From positions 1 through 64,000 of the forward strand of contig CASFTJ010000001.1 of NCBI GenBank assembly GCA_949297715.1: a stretch of 64,000 bases of DNA. Reading direction: 5' to 3'. The translations under genes were made by a program, and so were the position numbers. Positions 23,701 to 33,536 of this stretch are shown here, piece by piece. Source of the stretch: an uncultured bacterium. GTDB lineage: Bacteria; Cyanobacteriota; Vampirovibrionia; Gastranaerophilales; Gastranaerophilaceae. The notes below the pieces were generated by a model. That model had not been told where the DNA came from and searched no databases. It worked only from the letters and a program-made list of their open reading frames with translations. Position 1 is the stretch's first letter; every line of letters begins with the position of its first letter.

Positions 23701-26052
23701 TTGAAGAAAAAATTACTTACAATTTTAATATCCTTAATGATACCGAATATGGCGCTGGCATTTGGGGACATATACACAGATCCTGCCGTTGAACAAACTC
23801 CTGAACAAAGAGAACTTGAAAATATCCAGCAATTTTTCTTTGAAACCCCAATAAATTATGTAGACATAAATCAAAAAAACAAGTTTCAAGATTTCAATCC
23901 TGGTATTGCCGAATTTGGCGGTGAAACAATCAATGGGCGAGGCACTCCATTATTCAAGCAAGTTCGAATAAGAATACAGAACTATTACCGAACCAAGGCT
24001 CATGAAGAAATGTTAGAACAAAAAAGGCTTGAAGAGGAATTTTTCAAGCGCTTAGAGGAAGACGAAGGATACACAACAACTGATGCATTAGAAGAAATGC
24101 AGGCAGAAAATTTGCAGAACTTCCTTGAACAAATGGAAAAAGAAAAAAAAGTTAATAATAAAAAGAAAAAGTTCACATTATTTAAAAAAGAGAAAGCAAC
24201 CGAAGAAAAAGTAACAGAGGAAAATCAAGCTTCACAAAATGCCTCCGACAGCGAAACAGTAACAACTGAACCCCCACAAAATACAGATGAAGATTCCGTA
24301 AAAATAAAAGGAGGAATAAAGCAGGTTGAAGCAGAAAAAGATGCAATTCTTGATTGTGAAGTAGTAAATTATCTGGATGATGAGATTGAAGCTTTAGGAC
24401 GCCCTGTTTTAACTTTTCCGACACAGGGTGTTAGAATAGTAGCCGACAGAATTACTTATAATACTGCAACAAATATTTTAAAAGCATTTGATAATGTAGA
24501 AGTCACAAAAGACGGACATTTAATGTACGGCGACTTTTTCCAGATTAATATAAATGAAGAAAACGCTCTTATAACAAACCTGAAAACCGAAGAATTAAAT
24601 ATGACAGTATATGCCGAAAAAGCAAATGCCTCTGATGAGCTTGTCATATTAGAAAACGGAAAAATAGCCTCAGAACGTTCTTACATATTAAGACTACAAA
24701 CAAGGCATTTAAGAGTACGCGCCGATCAAATGATAATTCCCGAAGCTGCGCAATCGCATTTTGAAGATATTGTAGGCCATACAAAAGTTAAAGTAGTTGC
24801 AAAGGATATAAAGGTTAAAGCAAAAGACGACCACGAAACAATCACGGTAAAAAACGGAAACGTACAGTTTGGCGATTCAAATGTTTTTAATTTTAAAAGT
24901 TTCACAATTCATACGAACAAAAATCACGATTTTGTAGAAACAAACATTCCCGAATTTGGAAGCCGTTCAAAAGTAGGTATGTTTATAGGTCCGGGCTTTG
25001 TATTTGACACACCTTTCGGCTCAACACTCAAGTTAATGCCCTTACTAAATTACAAAGATGAAATTGGTTTTGGTGGTGGCCTAAGGTACAATAGTGCAAC
25101 AAACAGAACGGATATGATGTATGGAAGCGCAAAAGATATCTTTGTAATGCGAGGCAAGCAATATTTAGATGATCACTTTATGCTGCAATACGGTATTAAT
25201 TCATACTTAAGCGATTGGTGGATGGGTGGAAGATTTGCGGAACATTTAGTCGAAGCTGTTTATATGGATGGAGTAAGGTACCCTAATTTTTTAGGCAAAG
25301 ACAAACATCTTACATTCAAACACCGAGCTGGATTTGGTTACATGAAAGACAGTGACTTAAACAATCACGGCGAAAGAATTCCTTCCAATCAAATCGGAAC
25401 AACCCGTTTAAAATACATGGCACAAATATCGCAATCCTTATACTCATATCACAACAACGAAAAGCGTTTACACTTGGACACCGGTATAATGATGCAAGGA
25501 TCAGCAGCATTATATGGAACTGGAGATACACAATTTGTAGGCAGAATAGGGCCATATTTGCACACTCAATACAAATATTGGATGCAAGATATCGGATATT
25601 TTCAATCTACATTTGATGATCACACACCGATTCCGAGGTTTGACACATTCAGATACGGCAGATCAAGTGTTTATTTAAGAGAAGCCCTAAGGGTAAACAA
25701 ATACTTAACACTTGCATACGGCGCAACAATAAATCTTTCCGGCGATTCACCAACCAGCAGTGACTTACAGGAGAATGCCTTTATAATTTCAGTCGGACCT
25801 GATGATTTCAAAGTCAATTTCGGGTACGATTTTTATCGGGAACAGACATATTTTTCAATCAATTTGGCACTTGATACAAAAGGCTCCTCAGTTGAGTATG
25901 AGCGAATGGAAATACAGCATCCGGAAAAACTTGGAAAAAGTAAAAAATACGTAGAACCTGTAGTATTTCCTGAAGACCTCCCTAAAAAACCTGTAAAACG
26001 CAATTATGCACAAGTAATAAACATAGAAGATCCAAATAGAGAACAGCTATAA
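23701..26052 (+). CDS. OstA/LptD-like outer-membrane assembly protein
   Basis: The gene starts at a TTG with AAAGGG upstream and encodes 783 residues. A signal peptide (1-20, ending ALA) is followed by a charged helical insert (about 100-190). An OstA-type beta-jellyroll comes next (ADRITYNTATNILKAFDNVEVTKDG, seen here as DRITYNTATNILKAFDNV). The C-terminal half is made of amphipathic strands (FGGGLRYNSATNRTD, HFMLQYGINSYLSDWW) typical of a beta-barrel. This fits an LPS-assembly porin of the cyanobacterial LptD type. It lies in one operon with lpxI and lpxB. The helical insert is not usual in proteobacterial LptD. Confidence 0.8.
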   Translation: MKKKLLTILISLMIPNMALAFGDIYTDPAVEQTPEQRELENIQQFFFETPINYVDINQKNKFQDFNPGIAEFGGETINGRGTPLFKQVRIRIQNYYRTKAHEEMLEQKRLEEEFFKRLEEDEGYTTTDALEEMQAENLQNFLEQMEKEKKVNNKKKKFTLFKKEKATEEKVTEENQASQNASDSETVTTEPPQNTDEDSVKIKGGIKQVEAEKDAILDCEVVNYLDDEIEALGRPVLTFPTQGVRIVADRITYNTATNILKAFDNVEVTKDGHLMYGDFFQININEENALITNLKTEELNMTVYAEKANASDELVILENGKIASERSYILRLQTRHLRVRADQMIIPEAAQSHFEDIVGHTKVKVVAKDIKVKAKDDHETITVKNGNVQFGDSNVFNFKSFTIHTNKNHDFVETNIPEFGSRSKVGMFIGPGFVFDTPFGSTLKLMPLLNYKDEIGFGGGLRYNSATNRTDMMYGSAKDIFVMRGKQYLDDHFMLQYGINSYLSDWWMGGRFAEHLVEAVYMDGVRYPNFLGKDKHLTFKHRAGFGYMKDSDLNNHGERIPSNQIGTTRLKYMAQISQSLYSYHNNEKRLHLDTGIMMQGSAALYGTGDTQFVGRIGPYLHTQYKYWMQDIGYFQSTFDDHTPIPRFDTFRYGRSSVYLREALRVNKYLTLAYGATINLSGDSPTSSDLQENAFIISVGPDDFKVNFGYDFYREQTYFSINLALDTKGSSVEYERMEIQHPEKLGKSKKYVEPVVFPEDLPKKPVKRNYAQVINIEDPNREQL

Positions 26053-26054
26053 CT

Positions 26055-26711
26055 ATGGAATTAAAAGAACTAAAAGAAGAACTAAAAAAATATGGAAGCC
26101 TGGCAGGCGACAAGAATATGACGCCGGGAACATCCGGCAACATGTCAGCGAGATTCGGCAACAAGATTCTTATTACGACATCAGGTTCAGCAAATGCATA
26201 CTTAGAAGATGATGAACTTGTTTTGATTGATTTAGAAGGGAATTTAATAGAAGGCAGCAAAAAACCGTCGAGTGAAAAAATGCTTCATGTGGAATATTAC
26301 AGACAAAGACCTGATATCAATTGTATTTTACACATGCATTCACCCTATTTAAGCACATTTGCAGCCTGTAAAAAAGGATTAGATGCGCCAATAATGCCGG
26401 AAAACATTTTCTATTTTGGAGAAATACCTCTTGCCGAATACGGTCTTCCATCTTCACACGATTTGGTAGTAAAAACAGCAAAATATTTTAAAAAATACAA
26501 CGTAATTTTAATGGCAAATCACGGGATGATATCCGCAGGCAAAACGGCAAAAGAAGCCTATTTAAACCTTGAACTTGCGGAAAGTTATGCCCAAGTAGTT
26601 TTACAAACGGAACTTCTTGGCGGAGCGTCTCAATTAACCCCAAAAGAAGTTAAAGAAATTTATGCATTAAAAAACGGTTGTGGTAAAATTTCAGTAAAAG
26701 AGGAAAAATAA
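26055..26711 (+). CDS. Class II aldolase/adducin-family protein (FucA-like)
   Basis: It encodes 218 residues with the family pattern PGTSGNMSAR, TTSGS, SSEKMLHVEYY (catalytic Glu region), HMHSPY and NHGMISAG. The three zinc His are present. Members include L-fuculose-phosphate aldolase and methylthioribulose-phosphate dehydratase; motifs alone do not decide the substrate. It sits 2 nt after the LptD-like gene and abuts lpxI, an unusual position that suggests a role in making or salvaging a sugar for the envelope. Confidence 0.85.
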   Translation: MELKELKEELKKYGSLAGDKNMTPGTSGNMSARFGNKILITTSGSANAYLEDDELVLIDLEGNLIEGSKKPSSEKMLHVEYYRQRPDINCILHMHSPYLSTFAACKKGLDAPIMPENIFYFGEIPLAEYGLPSSHDLVVKTAKYFKKYNVILMANHGMISAGKTAKEAYLNLELAESYAQVVLQTELLGGASQLTPKEVKEIYALKNGCGKISVKEEK

Positions 26712-27533
26712 ATGTCATTAATGTTAGAAAACAAACAAGGATTAATAGCCGGCGACGGGATTTTACCGGTCAAGATGGCGCAATATGCAAAGGAAAACGG
26801 GTTTGAAGTAATATGTATTTCATTAGCTAAGGATAATCGAGCAAAATTAAAAAAATATTGTTCAAAAGTATACGAATGCCATCCGGGCGAAATAAACAGG
26901 ATTGAAAAGATATTAAAAGAAGAAGAAATCAAACAGGCAACATTCTTAGGCAAAGTTCACAAGCGTGTACTTTTGCAGTTGCACAAATTTGATTCCAGAG
27001 CAATCGAATTGTTAAAGACGATAAAGAGATTAAATGATGATGAAGTAATGCTTCTAATCGTAAAAGAATTTGAAAAAGCTGGAATAACCGTACTTGACCA
27101 GACGATATTCATAAAGAATTTAATGATACCTGCAGGAGTTTTAGGCAAGAACAAGCCGACAGAAGAACAGTTACAGGATGTAAATTACGGATTTTGGCTT
27201 GCAAAAGAGATGGGAAAAATTGACGTCGGTCAGTCTGTAATAATAAAAGACAAAATGGCGATGGCAGTAGAGGCAATTGAAGGCACCGATATGTGCATAA
27301 AAAGAGGTTCAAAACTGGCTAAAAGCGGAGCAGTTGTTGTAAAGGTTGCAAAACCGAAACAGGACAAACGTTTTGATATCCCTGCAGTAGGTTTAAGAAC
27401 ATTAAAAACAATGAAACGATATAAAGCATCCCTTCTTGCTGTAGAAGCAAATGAAACAATCATTGTAAATCAGGAAGAAGTAATAAAATTTGCGGATGAC
27501 AACAATATCGTATTGATGGCAGTAAATTCATGA
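26712..27533 (+). CDS. lpxI: UDP-2,3-diacylglucosamine pyrophosphatase LpxI
   Basis: This 273-residue protein matches the LpxI family. It has a Rossmann-like N-domain (GLIAGDGILPVKMA) and a C-terminal domain with QSVIIKDKMAMAVEAIEGTD and AVGLRTL. It cleaves UDP-2,3-diacylglucosamine to lipid X, the step done by LpxH in enterobacteria. The ATG follows the preceding stop directly, and the 3' end overlaps lpxB by 4 nt (ATGA), so expression is coupled. Confidence 0.93.
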   Translation: MSLMLENKQGLIAGDGILPVKMAQYAKENGFEVICISLAKDNRAKLKKYCSKVYECHPGEINRIEKILKEEEIKQATFLGKVHKRVLLQLHKFDSRAIELLKTIKRLNDDEVMLLIVKEFEKAGITVLDQTIFIKNLMIPAGVLGKNKPTEEQLQDVNYGFWLAKEMGKIDVGQSVIIKDKMAMAVEAIEGTDMCIKRGSKLAKSGAVVVKVAKPKQDKRFDIPAVGLRTLKTMKRYKASLLAVEANETIIVNQEEVIKFADDNNIVLMAVNS

Positions 27534-28660
27534 AAAAAGTTTTTATAATAACGGGCGAATATTCAGGTGATATTCACGCCTCAAAAGTAGCAAAGAAGCT
27601 TTATGAATTAAATCCCGAAATAGAAATAGAGGGAATTGGCGGTGAAAACTTAAAATCCGCAGGAGTAAAGCTGTTTTCAGATCAAAAGAAAATGGGTGCA
27701 GTCGGGCTTTCTCTTGGCATAATCTATAATCATATAATTTTAGGCAAAAGAGTTGTCGATTATATTACAAAAGATTTTAAGCCTGATTTAGTAATTTTGA
27801 CTGATTACGGCGCATTCAACCTTAATGTTGCAAAATTTTTGAAAAAAGCCGGAATAAAAACATTTTATTATATTCCGCCGCAAGTCTGGGCAAGCCGAAA
27901 ATGGCGGATAAACACCATAAAGAAAAACATTGATGAAGTTCTTTGTATTTTCCCGTTTGAAAAAGAGATGTACGAAAGTTACGGGATAAAAACTCATTAC
28001 TGCGGGCATCCATTAGTGTCACAGCTTCCTCAAAAAGCAGACAGGGATGAATTTTTTGAAAAATACGGCCTTGATAAAACCAAAAAACTTGTTGCGATAT
28101 TTCCGGGCTCAAGAAAGTTTGAGTTGAAACAATTAATGAAAGTTTTTGTAAAAACTGCCCAAAACCTTGAGAAACTTCACCCTGATATTCAGTTTGTAAT
28201 TTCACATGCGCCTAATCTTTCAGATGAAGTTTTCGATAAATATTTAAAAGAAACGGAATACAACGTAATAAAAGGTGACAATCAAGCACTTTTGAGCGTA
28301 TCAGATGCACTTATACTGGCATCAGGCACAGTGGCACTGGAAGCTGCATTATACGAAACCCCGATGATAATAGCATATCGAGGCCCTTGGCTGTTTTATT
28401 TCATATACTTGATTGTAAGATGCATAAAAATGGTATCGCTCCCAAATATAATTGCAAACAAAATAATAGTTCCCGAAATAATCCAAAAAGACGTAAACAC
28501 AGAAAAAATCACTTACGAAATTGAAAAAATACTATATGACAACACCTACAGACAGAATTATATTGCGGAACTAAAAAACATAAAATCATTGTTGTCAGAT
28601 AAAAATTCTTCAAATGAAGCTGCCCTTGAAATAACAAAAGAGTTAACGACAGAAAAATAA
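27530..28660 (+). CDS. lpxB: Lipid-A-disaccharide synthase LpxB
   Basis: This 376-residue GT19 glycosyltransferase opens with GEYSGDIHASKVAKKL. It has YYIPPQVWASRKWR, IFPFEKEMYESYG, the nucleotide-sugar site IFPGSRKFEL and ASGTVALEAALYETPMI. It joins lipid X and UDP-diacylglucosamine. ATGA overlap with lpxI places both consecutive lipid A steps in one coupled unit. The length is normal for the family. Confidence 0.95.
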   Translation: MKKVFIITGEYSGDIHASKVAKKLYELNPEIEIEGIGGENLKSAGVKLFSDQKKMGAVGLSLGIIYNHIILGKRVVDYITKDFKPDLVILTDYGAFNLNVAKFLKKAGIKTFYYIPPQVWASRKWRINTIKKNIDEVLCIFPFEKEMYESYGIKTHYCGHPLVSQLPQKADRDEFFEKYGLDKTKKLVAIFPGSRKFELKQLMKVFVKTAQNLEKLHPDIQFVISHAPNLSDEVFDKYLKETEYNVIKGDNQALLSVSDALILASGTVALEAALYETPMIIAYRGPWLFYFIYLIVRCIKMVSLPNIIANKIIVPEIIQKDVNTEKITYEIEKILYDNTYRQNYIAELKNIKSLLSDKNSSNEAALEITKELTTEK

Positions 28661-28752
28661 TACCCCTTTTAAATTTAACATAAGTTTACTTTTACTTTTA
28701 AAACAGGCAAAAATCTGATAAGAATAACGTTTATAAATACAGGCAGTGTATT

Positions 28753-30435
28753 ATGACGGAAATTTCAGGTGTAAAATCAGGTAATATAAATAATCCGTTT
28801 GCGGAATTTAAAGCAAACACAAACGGCTATTATTTTATGACTCAAACTCCAAATACGGCCCCAGACAGCTTTGATTCAACGACAAAAGAAAAGCAGGAGG
28901 AAAAAAAGACAAAACACTTGGGAAAAACCATTGCCTTTTCAGCACTTGGAGCAGGTGTTGGGATTTTATTTTTACTGAAAGGGCTTCCAAAAAATGCTTA
29001 CAAAACCATTGAAAAATGGTCACAGAAACTTGAAGTTAAACTTAATAAGCAGCGCAAAAACGGTCAGGTAGGGAAGTTAGAAGAATTTTACACATTTACC
29101 TTAAATAAACTTGCCTCATTTATGGGCAAAGCCAAAAGCATAAATAATTTTGTAGCAGTCAAGGATATTTCGTTTAAAAAACTGATGTACAAAAACAAAT
29201 ATACTAAAAATATTCACGATAAAATTACGGAAATTTATGAAAAAATAGGCAGACGCACAGTAAACAAATCATACGACAAAGCCAAAACCAAACTTAATTC
29301 AACATTTCAAATATTTGAAGATTACGATGAAAAAATATTAATGAACAGCCAAAACGGCACAGCAGAAGTTGAAGGCAAAACCGTAAACGAATGGCTTGAT
29401 AAAATAGAAAGTTTAAAGACGACAATCCGCAGAACCTGGAACAAAAGTTTCGGTCAACGAGAACGGGGCAGGCGATATAACGGAATAAAAGATAACATGA
29501 AAAATCTCGCAGAAGACGTTTGGGCAGAAACGGCAGGCAACTTAGACAATTTAAGAAGGCGAGAATTATACGAAACCTTCATAGCGGAAGAAAAACTTGC
29601 AGCCCCCAAGATGAAGCTTCTTCACGACACAATGAATTCAAGATACATAATAACCCGTGACATAGATGACATCTACAAAAGCTCCGTTGACGTAATTGAC
29701 AATATAACGTCATTTATAAAAACCCGAGACCAATCCTCACGTGACATTATAAAAGAGTTAAGATTGAAACTTGAGGATTGGAAAAAACTTTCAGGTAATA
29801 CTGAAAGCACAGACAGACTTAAACTTAATGAAGAAATAACCGCAATTTTAAAGAAACTATCATCAAACATAAAAGATAACAGCCGCACCTACGGCTACAA
29901 TCAGGAAATAATAAGACAGCTTGACACAAACATTGAAGTTGTCGGAAGCATAATGGGCGAAAGCGGCAAAGGTGCACTGCAAGAGATTTACACAATATAC
30001 AAGAAATTACTGTCCAGAGAAGATTATTTAAAACTCAAAAACTCAAGCACAAGAAACATAAAAGCTCTTGATGATGCGATAAAGAAAGAAACGGACAGTT
30101 TCTTTGATATGGAAAGAGATTTGACACTGGGTTCAGCGCCTACGGACATTCTGTCAATTTTAGCAGCCATAGGTGCAATCGGAGTAGGGCTATCAAAAGC
30201 GGAAAACAAAGACCAGCAAAACACAGTTCTATTAAAAGCAGGAATTCCTGCAGTAGGAGCGATTGCGACATCATTATATTTTTCGGCAAGTTTAGTTTCA
30301 GGCGGTAAAGCAATGCTATATGGTGCAATTTCCGGTCTTGCGATAAGCAAACTGGGCTCAATGCTTGATGATTACCGAAAAAAACATTTTCCGTCGACAA
30401 CAGCAAAGCAAAATAAACCGAATGGTGCAGTCTAA
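28753..30435 (+). CDS. Membrane-associated helical protein of unknown function
   Basis: It encodes 560 residues. The N-terminus is Asn-rich with NPFAEFKAN and no signal peptide. A hydrophobic span follows at about 58-78 (IAFSALGAGVGILFLLKG), then a long helical region with many Lys/Glu and predicted coiled coils. Near the C-terminus two or three more spans occur (ILSILAAIGAIGVGLS, LLKAGIPAVGAIATSLYF). The layout of a small span, long coiled domain and terminal spans resembles the two proteins at 43961 and 46581. I do not recognise the family. It lies between the lipid A operon and a dGTPase gene with its own promoter. Confidence 0.7.
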   Translation: MTEISGVKSGNINNPFAEFKANTNGYYFMTQTPNTAPDSFDSTTKEKQEEKKTKHLGKTIAFSALGAGVGILFLLKGLPKNAYKTIEKWSQKLEVKLNKQRKNGQVGKLEEFYTFTLNKLASFMGKAKSINNFVAVKDISFKKLMYKNKYTKNIHDKITEIYEKIGRRTVNKSYDKAKTKLNSTFQIFEDYDEKILMNSQNGTAEVEGKTVNEWLDKIESLKTTIRRTWNKSFGQRERGRRYNGIKDNMKNLAEDVWAETAGNLDNLRRRELYETFIAEEKLAAPKMKLLHDTMNSRYIITRDIDDIYKSSVDVIDNITSFIKTRDQSSRDIIKELRLKLEDWKKLSGNTESTDRLKLNEEITAILKKLSSNIKDNSRTYGYNQEIIRQLDTNIEVVGSIMGESGKGALQEIYTIYKKLLSREDYLKLKNSSTRNIKALDDAIKKETDSFFDMERDLTLGSAPTDILSILAAIGAIGVGLSKAENKDQQNTVLLKAGIPAVGAIATSLYFSASLVSGGKAMLYGAISGLAISKLGSMLDDYRKKHFPSTTAKQNKPNGAV

Positions 30436-30448
30436 AAGATTGTGTTTT

Positions 30449-30457
30449 TGCTATAAT
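30449..30457 (+). promoter_or_regulatory. Extended -10 promoter of the dGTPase gene
   Basis: TGCTATAAT, a perfect extended -10, lies 32 nt before the ATG; no good -35 box is seen. Confidence 0.55.
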
Positions 30458-30489
30458 ACACTAGCAACGTAAAATTACAGAGAAGATTT

Positions 30490-31521
30490 ATGACTACAAC
30501 CGAAGATAAGACAATCAGAGAGAATCTAGAACAAAAAGAATTTAATTTTTTAAATGAATATGCAACCAAAAGCTCACAGTCAAAAGGGCGAAAAATAAAA
30601 GAGAAAGAATGTCCTCTAAGAACCTGTTTTCAAAGGGACAGAGACAGGATACTTCATTCAAAAGCATTTCGCCGTTTGAAACATAAAACGCAAGTATTTT
30701 TATCCCCCTTTGACGACCACTTCAGAACCCGTCTGACACATACACTTGAAGTTTCACAAATTGCGCGCACAATAGCAAGGGCTTTGAATTTCAATGAAGA
30801 CTTGACAGAAGCAATAGCCTTGGGACACGATTTAGGGCATACTCCGTTCGGGCACTGCGGAGAAGGCGTTTTAAACGAGCTTGTAAAGGGCGGATTTCAC
30901 CATAATATTCAAAGTGTCAGAGTTGTAGAAATTTTAGAAAAGCTGAACCTTTGTGAAGAAACAATAGACGGAATTTTAACCCACACCTGGGGCTACAAAC
31001 CAAACACCCCTGAAGCACAAATTGTTCAGCTTGCGGATAAAATAGCCTACATAAACCACGACATTGAAGATTCAATCCGAGCTGGCATAATTTCAGAAAG
31101 CGATTTACCGAAAGACTGCATCGATTATTTTTCATCAATTCAGAGTCAGCGTTTGAATAAAATGATTACGGAGATTATAAATAATTCTTTAGGAAAGCCG
31201 ACCGTTTCGATGAGTGAAGAAGCTTGGGATTATACAACCCGACTTCGCAAATGGATGTTTGAGAATGTTTATATGGATTCTCCTGCAAAACTAGAAGAAA
31301 ATAAAGCCCGAAACGTAATAAGGGAATTATTTTTCCTTTATTCGGAAAAATTAAAAAACATCTGTGATGAATCCCGAATTGAAAGAATAGTAACAGATTA
31401 TATATCAGGAATGACGGATCGATATGCAATAGAGAAATACAAAGAAAACTTTATTCCGACAGGATTTCACACAAGCGCAAGGGATGATTATTTATTCAAA
31501 CTTGCAAACACAATCGAATAA
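30490..31521 (+). CDS. dgt: Deoxyguanosinetriphosphate triphosphohydrolase-like HD protein
   Basis: This 343-residue protein belongs to the dGTPase family. The signature FRRLKHKTQVFLSPFDDHFRTRLTHTLE is present (seen as RLKHKTQVF and RTRLTHTLEV), followed by the HD pair GHDLGHTPFGHCGE and the distal Asp in IAYINHDIEDSIRAG. It hydrolyses dNTPs to deoxynucleoside and tripolyphosphate. The length fits the shorter, broader-substrate type. The gene converges on the next one with a 10-nt gap. Confidence 0.92.
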   Translation: MTTTEDKTIRENLEQKEFNFLNEYATKSSQSKGRKIKEKECPLRTCFQRDRDRILHSKAFRRLKHKTQVFLSPFDDHFRTRLTHTLEVSQIARTIARALNFNEDLTEAIALGHDLGHTPFGHCGEGVLNELVKGGFHHNIQSVRVVEILEKLNLCEETIDGILTHTWGYKPNTPEAQIVQLADKIAYINHDIEDSIRAGIISESDLPKDCIDYFSSIQSQRLNKMITEIINNSLGKPTVSMSEEAWDYTTRLRKWMFENVYMDSPAKLEENKARNVIRELFFLYSEKLKNICDESRIERIVTDYISGMTDRYAIEKYKENFIPTGFHTSARDDYLFKLANTIE

Positions 31522-31531
31522 CTTTTTGGAT

Positions 31532-32008
31532 TTATTTAAACTTTTCAAGATACATAATAATGCCGAAATTCAATTTAAACGGGATTTTGGTATTATTTTG
31601 AATAGCTTCATCAATTATTTTAGTATCTTCAGTTTTTTTACAGGTAAAGCCCAGTTTTCTGTAAAATTTTTGAGGAGAAGCATAAGGCTCCTTTGGATTG
31701 TAGGCGACAACATGAAGCCTGCCTCCGGCACCGCATTCACGGCTTAAATATTTTGCGAAATTAATAAAATCCGAACCTACCCCCTCACCTTTTTTAAAAG
31801 CTTCAAGCTTATTTATATAAAGCGAATAAACAGGATTTGTAATGGGGTAAAAGTCGCTATTTTTCAAGAGAACTTTTTTCGTCCGCATAACCCCTAAAAA
31901 TTCTCCGGTTTTAGTAGAGAACATATTATACTGAGTTGCAGACTTGCCAACCGCTTTATAAATCAAGCGTTGCGGCAATTTTAATAATTTTAGTACGCCT
32001 ATAACCAT
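31532..32008 (-). CDS. GNAT-like N-acetyltransferase
   Basis: From ATG 32008 (AAGGGA upstream) it is 158 residues. The acetyl-CoA loop appears as KKGEGVGSDFINFAKYL, and the later YNPKEPYASPQKFYRKLGFTCKK has the Tyr and GF of the GNAT C-terminal strand. The substrate is unknown. A longer ORF start exists 54 nt upstream but lacks a ribosome site. The gene is divergent from murC. Confidence 0.75.
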   Translation of the reverse strand: MVIGVLKLLKLPQRLIYKAVGKSATQYNMFSTKTGEFLGVMRTKKVLLKNSDFYPITNPVYSLYINKLEAFKKGEGVGSDFINFAKYLSRECGAGGRLHVVAYNPKEPYASPQKFYRKLGFTCKKTEDTKIIDEAIQNNTKIPFKLNFGIIMYLEKFK

Positions 32009-32159
32009 GTTATTTTCCCTTGAATACAAAACACGCACGAAAATAAAAATTGCTACCATCAAAATATTTTTTTACAAAAGGTTAATATTAAAACACCAAA
32101 GAAATTTATGTAATATAATTGTAAGAGTAGAAAACATTAGACAAGATAGGGATAGAGCT

Positions 32160-33536
32160 TTGAAAAAGAAATATCATTTTATCGCAATAGGCGGAATAGG
32201 AATGAGCGGTCTGGCAAAGTACCTGTTAGAAAACGGATGCGAAGTATCAGGCTCGGACATTAAAGAAAGTAAATATATTGATAAATTAAGAAAACTTGGT
32301 GCAAAAGTTTTCATAGGGCATTATGAAAGCAACTTGCCTGAAGATTGTGTGGTTGTAGCAAGTACGGCAATACGAGAGGACAACCCTGAGCTTCAGAAAG
32401 CCAAAAGACTCGGACTTACGATATACCACAGATCAGACTTGCTTGCAGAAATTTCGATGCAGGACAAGTTTTTCATCGGATTTTCAGGAACACACGGAAA
32501 AACAACGACGAGCGGTTTAGCTTCATACGTATTGGATTTGACAGGTTATGAACCATCCTTTGTAGTCGGCGGAATCATACCAGAACTTGGCGTAAACGCA
32601 CAATCCACAAACGGGAAATATTTTGTAGCAGAACTTGATGAAAGCGACGGAACAATAGTTAAATATGCGCCGAACATTTGCGTAATCAACAATCTTGAAC
32701 CCGATCATCTTGATTTTTATAAAGACGGAATGAAATCACTTCTTGCAACATTTGAGAAATTTATTTCAAACATAAAAGAAGATTCGATTGTACTAATTAA
32801 CAATGACTGCGAAGTTTTAAAACAACTTCATGCACATAAAGTTATGACGTTTGGCTTAAATGATGCTGATTACACCGCAAAAAACATTGTCTTTAACCAA
32901 GATTGCACAACATTTGATGTTTATTTTAAGGGTGAACTTTTAACATCACTTTCAATAATTTTAAAAGGAAGACACAATGTTTATAATTCACTTGCGGTAA
33001 TAGCAAGCCTTCACCAATCCGGAGTGGATATTGAAAAAGTCAAAAAGCATTTTGCGACATTTTCGGGAATGGGCAGAAGATTTCAAAAGGTAGGCGAATT
33101 TGACGGGATTTCGGTTTACGACGATTACGCACACCACCCGACAGAAATTAAGGCGACATTATCATGTGCCGAAAGCTTCAAAAACAAACGGGTAATAGCC
33201 GTATTCCAGCCGCACCGTTATACAAGATTGAAAAATCTCTGGAATGATTTTCTTAATGCCTTTGACGGAGTTGACGAAGTGATTATAACGGATGTTTACG
33301 CAGCCTCAGAAGACCCGATAGAAGGGATTACGGGAGAAAATTTTGCAAATGAACTAAAAACCCATACTGATATCAATTGCAAATACATAAGCGGAGATAT
33401 TAAATCAGTTGCCAAAGGTCTGTTCCCGCTTCTTGAAAACGGCGATATCGTAATCGGGCTTGGTGCAGGAACAATAACTTCACTTGGTAAAGAACTTCTG
33501 GCTTTAAACGAAGGGCTTGCAAATGCTGTTAATTGA
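32160..33536 (+). CDS. murC: UDP-N-acetylmuramate--L-alanine ligase MurC
   Basis: I start this at TTG 32160, giving 458 residues, the normal MurC length. An upstream in-frame ATG would add a basic tail unlike the family and would include the TATAAT at 32114. Motifs are AIGGIGMSGLAKYL (UDP-sugar loop), the ATP loop GFSGTHGKTTTSG, ELDESDGT, NLEPDHLDFYKD, and YDDYAHHPTEI in the C-domain. It adds L-Ala to UDP-MurNAc. It is the first gene of murC-murB-ddl-ftsQ. Confidence 0.93.
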   Translation: MKKKYHFIAIGGIGMSGLAKYLLENGCEVSGSDIKESKYIDKLRKLGAKVFIGHYESNLPEDCVVVASTAIREDNPELQKAKRLGLTIYHRSDLLAEISMQDKFFIGFSGTHGKTTTSGLASYVLDLTGYEPSFVVGGIIPELGVNAQSTNGKYFVAELDESDGTIVKYAPNICVINNLEPDHLDFYKDGMKSLLATFEKFISNIKEDSIVLINNDCEVLKQLHAHKVMTFGLNDADYTAKNIVFNQDCTTFDVYFKGELLTSLSIILKGRHNVYNSLAVIASLHQSGVDIEKVKKHFATFSGMGRRFQKVGEFDGISVYDDYAHHPTEIKATLSCAESFKNKRVIAVFQPHRYTRLKNLWNDFLNAFDGVDEVIITDVYAASEDPIEGITGENFANELKTHTDINCKYISGDIKSVAKGLFPLLENGDIVIGLGAGTITSLGKELLALNEGLANAVN

